Origin: Owenia fusiformis
Lineage: Eukaryota; Annelida; Polychaeta; Sabellida; Oweniidae
Assembly (NCBI GenBank): GCA_903813345.2
Contig: CAIIXF020000006.1
Coordinates: 31,168,024 to 31,232,023 of the forward strand
Direction of reading: 5' to 3'
Length of the DNA: 64,000 nt
A model generated the notes under the pieces. It was not told the origin of the DNA, made no database searches, and worked only from the letters and a program-made list of their open reading frames with translations. A program made the position numbers and the translations under genes. Positions 10,230-22,200 of this stretch are shown piece by piece. Position 1 is the first letter of the stretch. Each line of letters opens with the position of its first letter.

Positions 10230-13200
10230 ATGTCGGACCGAGAAAGTGATGGGGAACAGCAGCATATCGCTGGAAGAGGTAATGTATGCACACTTTCGTA
10301 TTACTCATCAACAAATTGAATCATATTTGCACAATATTGCGAAGTTATATTTCAAACACCGGTCTACTATGTTATAAACAATGCTTTTGAAAATGTCCCT
10401 ATTACCGAAATGTTTGCAAAGGTCACTGGATTCTCGCCTGGAATGTTGACAAAACACCGATATTTGCATTGATTTACAACATATGTATGTGGGAAATAAA
10501 CAAAAATCGACAAGTTCGTATTTATTTGCATCGAGTTATGCATCGTCCATGCACTGTCACTTGGCAAATTCAATGATTTTGAATATGATATGGTTTGCTA
10601 AATGTAGTTCAAAAATACAAAATGGCCGTTCAACTTCAAGAAGTAGTATCAAAATATCAAACTATCTTTGCTTTAGCTGCAAATAGTTCTTGTTCAATGA
10701 CCCAAGTTTCTATATTCATTGTTCTTAGAGGAACATGATGAAGTTCAAGCCAGTGGCAAAGATAGTAATGAGTTGATATCCTTTTGGCTCATTCGCTAAG
10801 TGCCTAAGGGTAGAGCTTCTTATCATGCCAGGTCCAGGACTAGATTATAGTCCTGAGAACGTCTCAATCTTTTACCTGTACGATTACAACATGGGAGAAT
10901 TTTCTACGCTTCTTACACTTAAGATGTCTACTTCAATAGTTTCCTGGGTATTTTAGCATTCTTTTCATGTAGTTGGGTCCACAATTATCTGGGTTTATCT
11001 GCAGAATGAACGGGAAAACTTTTCTTTTTCATCAAGAGAGATTCCCTCACTTTTCTCGATGGCGGTTAGATTTAAAAGTGGATTCCCCATTTGACTGGCC
11101 CGGAAGTACCAATAAATGGAGGAATTCGACAGTTGAAATAAGTTAAATATTACATCAAAAACGAAAATTTGAGCAACACCATGTGAGCCCAGTACCCATG
11201 GTACTATTTATTTTAGGAGCTTTGGGTAGTATAAGCTTGGCTGTCTCTGTCGTCAGGGTTGTGACTGACCTTTGGCTGGTTTAAGATCTTTGATGGTACC
11301 AACACTCCCATTCCAGAGACTGAAGCTTTGGGACATTTCATTTGGTGATTGAAGAATGATGGAAACTTCTTTGTTTTATTGGTGGGTCCATTTGTCACGT
11401 CTTTGTATCCAGAGCCACCTGGAGCACGATTCTGAAACTGCTCCAATTTCTCTCATTGCTCATCTAAGTTGGCTAGAATGTACCCACATGTCTTTGAACA
11501 ATGAGCGCAGAGACAAAGCTGGGAAGCCCCTGCACCCTACTTCTACAGGGTATAGTCTTGCTTGCCATCCTTTGCTCTGGGCTTCATGGATAAGGTCTTG
11601 GTATTTTTGTACTTGAGTTGGTGGGATATGTCTATTTTTTCCTCCCATGGTACTGTAAGTTCTATCACTAGTATGGTCTTAGAACTTTCTGAGAGAAGTA
11701 GCATGTCGGGACGTAGTGTTGTTGCTACTATGTTCTGAGGAAAGACTAATTTCTTATCCAGGTCGACATGCAATTTCCAATCAGAGGCCTTAGAGAGTGA
11801 TGAGAGAGGAATTGATGGGTCTGTATTCTTAGTCCTTGGAGTTGGTTGTTTTCCCTCCAGTTGAAATGCTGTGAATATGGGCTTTGTGGGGACCAGTTGC
11901 TTGTTGTGTGTTCTAGCTCTGTCAACCCATTCAGCAATTTTCTGTAGGACTTTGTCGTGTCGCCATCTGTACCGGCCTTCACTCAGTGCTGTCTTGCAGC
12001 TGCTCAGGATGTGGGTTAGGGTACATCTGGGTCTTTTGCATAGAAAGCATGTGTTGTCATCTTCAAGGCCCCACGTGCTTAGGTTCGTTGGAGTTGGTAA
12101 AAGGTCAGTAAAGGCGCGCAATATAAACATGATAAAGCTGAGACTAGTTTAATTCAAACCATTTTGTTCACTTCATTTGAATCATAAAGATTGGTCTTCT
12201 TTCCAAATGAAAAATTCAAAAACTCGCAAGAAATGATTGACATAGTGGTTGGACTGTTTATTTTTGAATTTATAGTTTGTTATAATTTTCGATCCTGGGG
12301 GAGCCAATCCTCCTTGAGCCAAAACCATAAGTTGAAGGTCAAAATTAAGGTCAGCATTTTCTTCTATGTAGCGGATGTACATTCACTTGACAAAAAGTGC
12401 AATAAATTATAAGAAAAGCTTGAGGGCCCCTACCAATGAGTCCCCCTTTCCAACACTGGAAGATAGCTCTATTTAATAAAGCCACTCAAACCCAATTTAC
12501 TCTTTTTGGCTCTTACGAATTTCAGAAAGTCAGACAGATTTTTTTTCACACTAAATGTATGTGGAAGTTGACTCTCAAATTAACAGGACAATGCACTGCT
12601 TACTCATTTTATACATTTCCGTTCCAAATATCTGACGAAGAAATTAGTTATAATTACTAAAAAACATTCATCCACTTAATAGTTGTAGAAAGGAGTTGAT
12701 TTAAGACCATTTTTCTGAAGAAGAAAAGTATTCATTTTGGGTTGGTCAGTGTAATAATGAATGTTACATGTATAGATCGAAAGAGATCCAAAATTCAGTA
12801 AATGGTATGTGATTATAAGTTTCGTAAATATTCTTTCAGATTCGGATGGGGAGGCAGGAAGTAGTTCTCACCCAGAGGAACAGGAAGGAGCTGAGGGTGG
12901 AGCAGGTAGGTCATACTCAACCCCCTATCCTCATCTGTCAAAGAGGCAATCAATATTATTGATGCCTTTTCAAATATATCTGGGTTAAAATTAAATAAAC
13001 AGAAATCAGAAGCAATATGGTTAGGCAATAAAAAATTTTGTGTTGAAAAACCAGTAAACATCAAATGGAATATTTTCCCAAATAATAGGATTAAAATATT
13101 AGGTGAACATTTTGCACAACCAATAAGGTGGTTGAATTAGATGAGAATATTGACTGTAAATTCAAAAAATGTGAAGAAATAATGAAAAGATGGGCAGGTA

Positions 13201-16200
13201 GATGTTTAACCATGTTTGGTAAAATTACTCTCGTAAAATCACTAATGCTCTCACAATTTGGATACATTATGCAAAGTTTTATTTTGTCAGATAAGATTAT
13301 TAAACGGATAAATAGTTTGTTTTTTAAATATATCTGGTCAGGTAACAAAGGTGTATATAAAGAAGAAGATGTAAAAGGTGTAGTAGAATGTATTAAAAGA
13401 AATATATTGATACAGGGCAATGCAAAGGGAGGTCTAAATATGATAGATGTGAAACATTTTCAAGATGCTTTTGCAATTAAATGGATTAAACTTCTACTTG
13501 ATAGAAACAAAGCAAACTGGAAAAAACTCCCAACCTATCTTATTGACAAAAGTTGTAAAGATTTTTCTATTTTACTGTCTAATGTTGAATTTAATCAGGT
13601 AAAAGGACTAGAAAGAATTAAGTCCTCATTTTGGACAGATGTGTTGAAAACATGGATTATGTATAATTCAGTTAAAAGTAGTCCATATATATCAAATAAC
13701 AAAGACTTGTTGTACAAGAACAATCCTTTATATTTTGATAACTGGCATCAAAAAGGTGTATATAAAATAAATGATGTATGTAATGTAAACAATGAACTAT
13801 TAAGCTATGATCAAATTGGGCAAAAAGTAGGTTTTAATGGCCAGACTTTTCTTCAATACAATTTACTTAAAGGAGTTTTTAACAAGTTAGACAGAATCAA
13901 GGTTGAGGCATTAAAAAACAGTGAAAGCAAAATATATTTTAATTGTATTCCTGTACAGAAAATCAATGTGCAATCAATAAGAAAAGGGTTTGTAAAAAAC
14001 AGTTTAACAGAATCCAAATCAGAAGAGTATTGGTCTGAGCAGTTTGCTCAAACGGATTTCTCAGATTTTTACAAGATTTTGTTTAAATGTAACATTAGCA
14101 ATAATGTTAAAGAATTTATATTTAAATGTTTTAATGGAGCCATATGGACAGAAAAAAAATTACAAAAAATTCAGAAGTCAAATGGAATTTGTAAAATATG
14201 CAATGTTGAAGCAGAAAGTCATAAACACTTATTTGTCAATTGTACGAATGCAAAGGAATATGTAAATACTCAAAATTTAAAGTTTTCTGAACAAGAAATT
14301 TTATTTTATAGCAATGAAGGAGATTTTGAGAGCAAATGCCATAGAAACCAGCTAGTGTTAAAAACACAAGTTTGAAATGTGGAAAATTAGAAATAGTAAA
14401 ATCTATAACCAATAAGTTCTGTATTCCTGTATAAGTACCAATGTAACCATTGTATATTATGTAAAAATTGTATAAATGTTGTTTCAATGTTAATAAATTA
14501 ATTAAAAAAAAAAAAAAAAAAAAAATTCTATTCTAGATGTCAGAGTGCCTAATTTGGGTAAAGTGCTCTAGAAGGCTGCATGCTTTTCCAAGTAACATTG
14601 AGAATTAAATTCAAAATTAAAATTAAATTAAAAGCTTCTTATTCTCAGATGAAGTAAACCAGCTCATGCGATGGCCAAACAAGAAAATGCTAGTGTCACT
14701 GGTCAGTATCAAGCAAAGGTAACGGCCGTCACATTCGTATCAAAGATGGCAGGCAGGAAGTGTTGATTTCGATATTTTTAGTTTTCATAGAATTAAACTA
14801 CTTTATAGTTGACGTAATGCTTTGATATTAGAACCAAATCAGACTCATATGGCATGGGAACTATGGGATATGATAATTTGTTCATATATCATGCGTGGAC
14901 GCCACAGTTCAACGATATCTAGTGTTATAGTCATGTTAGTTTTCGATACACAGTAACAGAAATCTTAGCTCTCCATTATGAACTCTCATAATGTTACCGC
15001 AACACTGCATATCAGTTATCATCTGTAGAACCAAACCCCAATTATCATTGTTTGACTGTGGCGCCCGCCCAAGATATATGAACAAATGATCATACTCCAG
15101 AGTTTCCATGTCATATACGTCGAATTTATTTCAAATATCAAAGCATTACATCAACAATAAAGTAGTTTAATTCGATGAAAACTAAAAATATCGAAATCGA
15201 CACTTGCCATCCGCCATCTTTGATGCGAAGGTGACGGCCATTACCTTCGCTTGATGTTGACCAGTGAGTGTTATTATTATGAGAAATCATTCATGTCTTT
15301 AAGTGAAGGTGACCATTGAGAATTATAGCAATTACTTTAAGGCAATCATTTATTAAATACCAAACAAAATAATTTTTTCCACTTCTTGTGTACATGATTT
15401 AGCGTTCAATGTATGTGAAAAAGAAGCATGTAATTTACTAAATATGTATACTGATTAGCAGTTTATTTTTGGGCCAGCATTCAGTTTATTCAGAAATTAA
15501 AAAATATTATAGGAAATAATCATTTTAGCCAGTCAAATGAATGATCTGTACAAGGCATGTTCTACAATAGTATAGATCAACTGGTATGTAGCATAACTCT
15601 TGGAATATTGAATTAGGAACATAATTAGATGGGATATTCACCCTTGGAAAGAGTTTGCACTTTTCCTTTCTGTGAAAGTTAATACTATTCGTATTCAATG
15701 ATATTTTGACATTGAATTGACCTAGATTTTAACATAGCATTGACTTTTAGAATTCAGCTTAACTTAGTGAAGATTTGGAAAATTTCTCTGATACTTTATT
15801 TAGCTTAAGCAATACATTTAGCTTGAAGCAATTATTGCCAAAATAGCCAAAAGAAAAGTTTTTGACCTTGACCTTTGAATTTCCTTTGAGTCAATCATTG
15901 CATCCAAACTATGTCATGGATGATTATGCAAATGGATGTACCTACTTTAATGCAAAATCATGACCCCTACCTCACAAATCAGTTACAATTTCTGATCAAG
16001 ATAAGCTATCGTATCTATAGCTATAGCATGCTATTTTTAATAAAACACTAAGAATATTTCACAATTTAATTTTGAACCCATATCACCCTATGCAGACAGA
16101 GCGTGTGGGAAATATTGGGTGCGGCGCAAATGAGCGGAGGGTGCGGAGCTAACGGTCATTTTTGAATTTAGAATTGGGGTATTTCTGAAACTAAGCCGTT

Positions 16201-19200
16201 TTGGGACTTCAAATATACCAAGATATGTGTATTTGACACCAAATATCAATAAAATTGTGAAAATAGTAGCGCAATTCATTTTATAGCGACGCAGTATGCC
16301 TTAAACATTTCCCAGACCTATATATTTTGAGACTATCCTTTTAATACTGCGTCCCCAGCATTCATAAAAAATGGTGTTCAAGATACACTACCCATGCAAA
16401 TTATTTTTGCATCTTGGAAGGCAGGCAGTATCTGTGTGATTTTATAAAAATTCGGAAATATTCTTCAGATATGAGCCCCCTCTAAATATTGGGTGCGGAG
16501 CTACGTTTATGGAGCTGCTCCGCACCCAATATTTAGAGGGGGCTCATATCTGAAAAACATTTCCGAATTTTTATAAAATCACACTGATACTGCCTAGCTT
16601 CCAAGATGCAAAAATAATTTGTATAGATAGTGTACCTTGAACACCATTTTTTATGAATGCTGGGGACTCAGTATTAAAGGGTGACGCATATCGTTTAGCA
16701 AATCGAACGCTCGTTTCTGGTGTTGCTCACCGTTTAGTATAAAAGGCCCGATCCCGGAATAATACTCATGGGTTCACAGGTTCGAGTCGTTGTGTCAACA
16801 CCTCTAACTGTTATATAGCATAAGTATATTATAGATCGTCACACATTTATAAAAGGGTGATTTTTATTTTGACAAATCAATTCCACATTTATGGGTGAAG
16901 TTTCAGGATCTTCTATTTGTGTATAATAAGGAAAAATTGGCATCTAAATTTCCCCATAACGTAATAGCACACAGCTTGGCATATGAAATATCCTACAAAT
17001 GAAACAAAGCAAGACAAACCGGTTTCTAATACAAGAATTTATATTGGCTGTTGTACATGTATTATGTGAACGCAATCACTCTTTGGATAACGTTTTCAAA
17101 ATCATTATAAACGGATTACTTTATCTCAAAGGCAATTTCAATAAACTGGATTTTACAGAACTCCCCTTATTTCTTAAAAATGGACTGATCCAGTTGATTC
17201 GCCTGGAGCCGCCATATTGTTTTTATACGGGATGCTAATCGGAACCCTTTAAAAGGATAATTTCAAAATATATAGGTCTGGGAAAGGTTTAAGGCACACT
17301 GCGTCGCTATAGAATGAATTGCGCTACTATTTTCACAATTGTATTGATATTTGGTGTCAAATACACATATCTTGGTATATTTGAAGTCCCAAAACGGCTT
17401 AGTTCCAGAAATATCCCAAATTTAAATTCAAAAATGACCGTTAGCTCCGCACCCTCCGCTCATTTGCTCCCCACCCAATATTTCCCACAGGCTCTGTCTG
17501 CATAGGGTGCATATGTTTCGTTATATCAAAGAAAATTACTAACTCCATGCAATGGATATATGAGTATATCATTTGCGGGTAACTTTCACTTCTGTTTGAA
17601 GTCCAATAACGCTAGGAGTAAAAGCTATTGAAAATGGCGCAGGGGTATCATACTCCAAAATGTACCATTTTTTATTATGTCACCACCAAAAGTGGTGACA
17701 TATTGTTATTATGTCACCACCAAAAGTGGTGACATATTGTTATGGTCTCCGTTTTTTTGCGACGGCGTCCGGCGGTTGGTGGTTGGCGTCCGGCGGTTGG
17801 TGTCCGGCGGTTGGCGTCCGGCGTCTGTAACAATTTCTTACAACTTCCTATAACTTAACAAATACTGTTTAGACTGACTTCAATTTTTTTCTAAATCATC
17901 TACATGTTCTCAGAAGTTCAAATCTGACTTTAGATTTGACATTTGACCTTCAATGACCTTCTCAAGGTCAAAAAGGTCTTTTTTTTCAACTTGCTTCACA
18001 TTGACTAAATTTTTTTTCAAAATCATCTACATGTTCTCAGAAATTCAAATCTGACTTTAGATTTGACATTTGACCTTCAAATCTGACTTTAGATTTGACA
18101 TTTGACCTTCAATGACCTTCTCAAGGTCAAAAAGGTCTGTTTTCAACTTGCTTCAAATTGACTAAATTTTTTTTCAAAATTATCTACGTGTTCTCAGAAA
18201 TTCAAATCTGACTTAAGATTTGACTTAAGATTTGACATTTGACCTTCAATGACCTTCTCAAGGTCAAAAAAGGTCAAAAAGGTCTGTTTTCAACTTGCTT
18301 CAAATTGACTAAAAAGATTTTTCAAAATCATCTACGTGTTCTCAGAAATTCAAATATGACTAGATTTGACTTAAGATTTGACATTTGACCTTCAATGACC
18401 TTCTCAAAGTCAAAAAAGGTCAAAAAGGTCTTTTTTCATCTTGCTTCAAATTGACTAAATTTTTTTTTCAAAATCATCTACATGTTCTCAGAAATTCAAA
18501 TATGACTTTAGATTTGACATTTGACCTTCAATGACCTTCTCAAGGTCAAAAAAGGTCTTTTTTCAACTTGCTTCAAATTGACTAATTTTTTTTTCAAAAT
18601 CATCTACATGTTCTCAGAAATTCAAATCTGACTTTAGATTTGACATTTGACCTTTAATGACCTTCTCAAGGTCAAAAAAGGTCTGTTTTCAACTTGCTTC
18701 AAATTGACTAATTTTTTTTTCAAAATCATCTACATGTTCTCAGAAATTCAAATCTGACTTTAGATTTGACATTTGACCTTTAATGACCTTCTCAAGGTCA
18801 AAAAAGGTCTGTTTTCAACTTGCTTCAAATTGACCAAATTTTTTTTTAAAATCATCTACATCTTTTCAGAAGTTCAAATTTGACTTTACAAGTTCTCAGA
18901 AGTTCAAATCTGACTTTAGATTTGACCTTTGACCTTCAATGATCTACATGTTCTCAGAAGTTCTTCTTAAGGTCAAAAGGTATTTTCCAACTTGCTTTAA
19001 ATTGACCAAATTGTTTTAGGTGGTGACATTTTGTCATGTTAATGCCTTGTTTAAAACTTTTTAATGGCACGATATAGTCAAGTGACACAATAATATTTAA
19101 ATAAGTTTTCAGCATAACTCTGAATGTGTTGGGTCTTTTTAATTTTTTTTATAAAAAAAGATATATATATCGTGCCATTAAAAAGTTTAAAAGGAAATGG

Positions 19201-22200
19201 TACATTTTGAAGTTTGATACTCTGGCGCCATTTTCATTAGCTTTTCCTCCTAGCATTATGGGACTTCAAACAGAAGTGAAAGCTACCTGCAAATGATATG
19301 TCCATTGCATGGAGAAAATAATTTTCTTTGGTTTAACGAAACAAATGAGTTAAAAATAAATTGTGTGGTTTTCTTTGTGTTTTTCATGCTCCGTCACAGC
19401 AGACAAATCTTTCGATACCAGCCTGTGTATAGGTCTATTGAAATTGAAATATTTGAAGTTGAATTATTTTAATCTCCAGCTAAAGCCTAAATGATTAAAT
19501 GTACACTTTGGTAGGTTATGAATTATAATGTAAGCAAAATTTGAAACGAAAATGTTTCTGTATTAGTGCTGTTATTATCCCATCGAACAAAGTTCGAAAA
19601 GCAGTCCATCCGTTCATGTGTCTGGGCAATAACTCAAATACTGGTTTACGGATTTCATTCAAATTTTAGAGGCTTATGCCTTATGGGTGTATAGGACTTC
19701 AGCTCGAGAAGGAATTTTCAATATGGCCACTGAATTCAACATGGTGGCCATTTTCGGAAAAAATATAATCTTTGATAACTCAATACTAGTGGATGGATTT
19801 GGATCAAATTTTACATGCTGTTGCCTGGGTACAAAAGAGCCTTGTTCAAGAAGACATTTTCAAGATGGCCACCATTTTAAAATATGGTGGCCATTTTTCG
19901 TAAAAAAAACATTGGATGGATATGGTTCAAATTTTACAGGCTGATGCCTAGGGACATAGGAGCTCTGCTCAAGAAGGGATTTTCAAGATGGCAGCTAAAT
20001 TTCAAAATGGCCACCATTTTTTCTTAAATGAACATAACTTTTGATAACTCAAATACCAGTGGATGGATTTGGTTCCAATTTTATATGCTGATGTTGAGGG
20101 AAAAAGGAGATCTGCTTCATAAGAAATTTCAAAGGCATCAGCTAAATTTCAAAATGGCTGCCATTTTTCATAAAAAAGGTAATCTATCTTTGATAACTCA
20201 AATACCATTGGACGGATTTACTTCAAATTTTATATACTGATACCTAGAGATAAAGGAGCTCTGCTTGAGAAGAAATTTTGAAGGTGGCTGCTATTTATCG
20301 AAATCTCCGCCATTTTTCATTAAATATGTAATCCTTGATGACTCAAGTACCAGTTGACGGATTTGGATTAAATTGTATATGCTGATGCATTGGGACATAG
20401 GAGCTCTGCTAAAGAAGAAATCTAAAGATGACAGCTGAATTTCAAAATGGCAACCATGTTTCATAAAAACATAATCTTTGATAATTCAAATACCAGTGGA
20501 TGGATTTGGCTCAAATTTTATATGGCCGCTAATTATCAAAACATGTTTTTTTCGTTGGGATTTGCTGCTCTGTGGAGTTGCTGTTTTTCTAGTTTTTTTC
20601 TTAAAGAAAGGCAATTATTTAGATTATGTCTGACCTTCATTTTTTCCTTTCTTTTTCCTGGGAGAGTACTGCCATTTAATTGTTGTCATCTGAGAATTTC
20701 ATCATATCCAATTTTCGCCTTGAATTTTTTATCAAGTGGCTGCAATTGAAATTCTCATAAAATTAGAAAATTTGGTCAAATTATGCCTATTTTTCATGAT
20801 TTTCTTACTTTTAAATGGTTGCAAATATTGTGTATTGTAGGTGCAATGGATTCTTATGTTGGTATTATTGAACTCTCAAGTGGTTGCAGTGCCTCCTTGT
20901 AGATCACTGATATTATATTTCAAACATTCATGTAAATGTTGCTGTGTATTGTAGGTGCAAATGGATTCTTATGTTGGTGCAAGCCTATTATTATTGAACT
21001 CTCAAGTGGTTGCAGTGCCCACTTGTAGATCACTGATATTATATTTCAAACATTCATGTAAATGTTGCTGTGTATTGTAGGTGCAAATGGATTCTTATGT
21101 TGGTGCAAGCCTAATATTATTGAACTCTCAAGTGGTTGCAGTGCCTCCTTGTAGATCACTGATATTATATTTCAAACATTCATGTAAATGTTGCTGTGTA
21201 TTGTAGGTGCAAATGGATTCTTATGTTGGTGCAAGCCTAATATTATTAAACTCTCAAGTGGTTGCAGTGCCCACTTGTAGATCACTGATATTATATTTCA
21301 AACATTCATGTAAATGTTGCTGTGTATTGTAGGTGCAAATGGATTCTTATGTTGGTGCAAGCCTAATATTATTGAACTCTCAAGTGGTTGCAGTGCCTCC
21401 TTGTAGATCACTGATATTATATTTCAAACATTCATGTAAATGTTGCTGTGTATTGTAGGTGCAATGGATTCTTATATTGGTGCAAGCCTATTATTATTGA
21501 ACTCTCAAGTGGTTGCAGTGTCCACTTGTAGATCACTGATATTATATTTCAAACATTCATGTAAATGTTGCTGTGCATTGTAGGTGCAAATGGATTCTTA
21601 TCAGTGCGTGAAATAAGGATTTTTTTAACCTAGACATTTTGGCAGGCCAGCCAGATTTTAACCAGCCATATCATTTTTTCTCAGGCCAATTTTTTGCAGC
21701 CTGTTTCTTACTTCTCTGGCCAAAAATTTCATTTTCCATATTTCTCCACAACCACTCTAAAATGAGATTTAGTTTAGTACAATATTAACAAAGTAAAACT
21801 AATTCCATTGCATGTCATGTATCATTCACTATACTGTACTTGATGACTTAACCAACAGCCTGGGTGTGTTGATTCCCCCCTAGATTCACCTTACAAAAAC
21901 ATGAGGAACATGTACATATTGATCAAACTAAATTGTACTGATTTTGGTCAGTTTAGAATTGCTCTCAGAAGCTTCAAGGTATTCAAAAACACATACTATG
22001 TTCACAGACTCCACTAACTTACCTTCTTCTAAGGCCACTGTATCGTGGCCTTCCAGTACAGATATATTCCTGCATGAACAACTGGTCATGTCGTAATCAT
22101 AAAATTTGAAATCATATGTCCGCCATTTTTCCACATCACAATTTGAATTGCGAGTTTTGGTCTTATTACCTCACCAAAAATCCCAAAACACACATAAAGT

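Noticed and set aside
16999-17238. 79-codon frame inside the 16084 element
   Set aside because: Looks somewhat protein-like but has no transposase motif and is too short for one.
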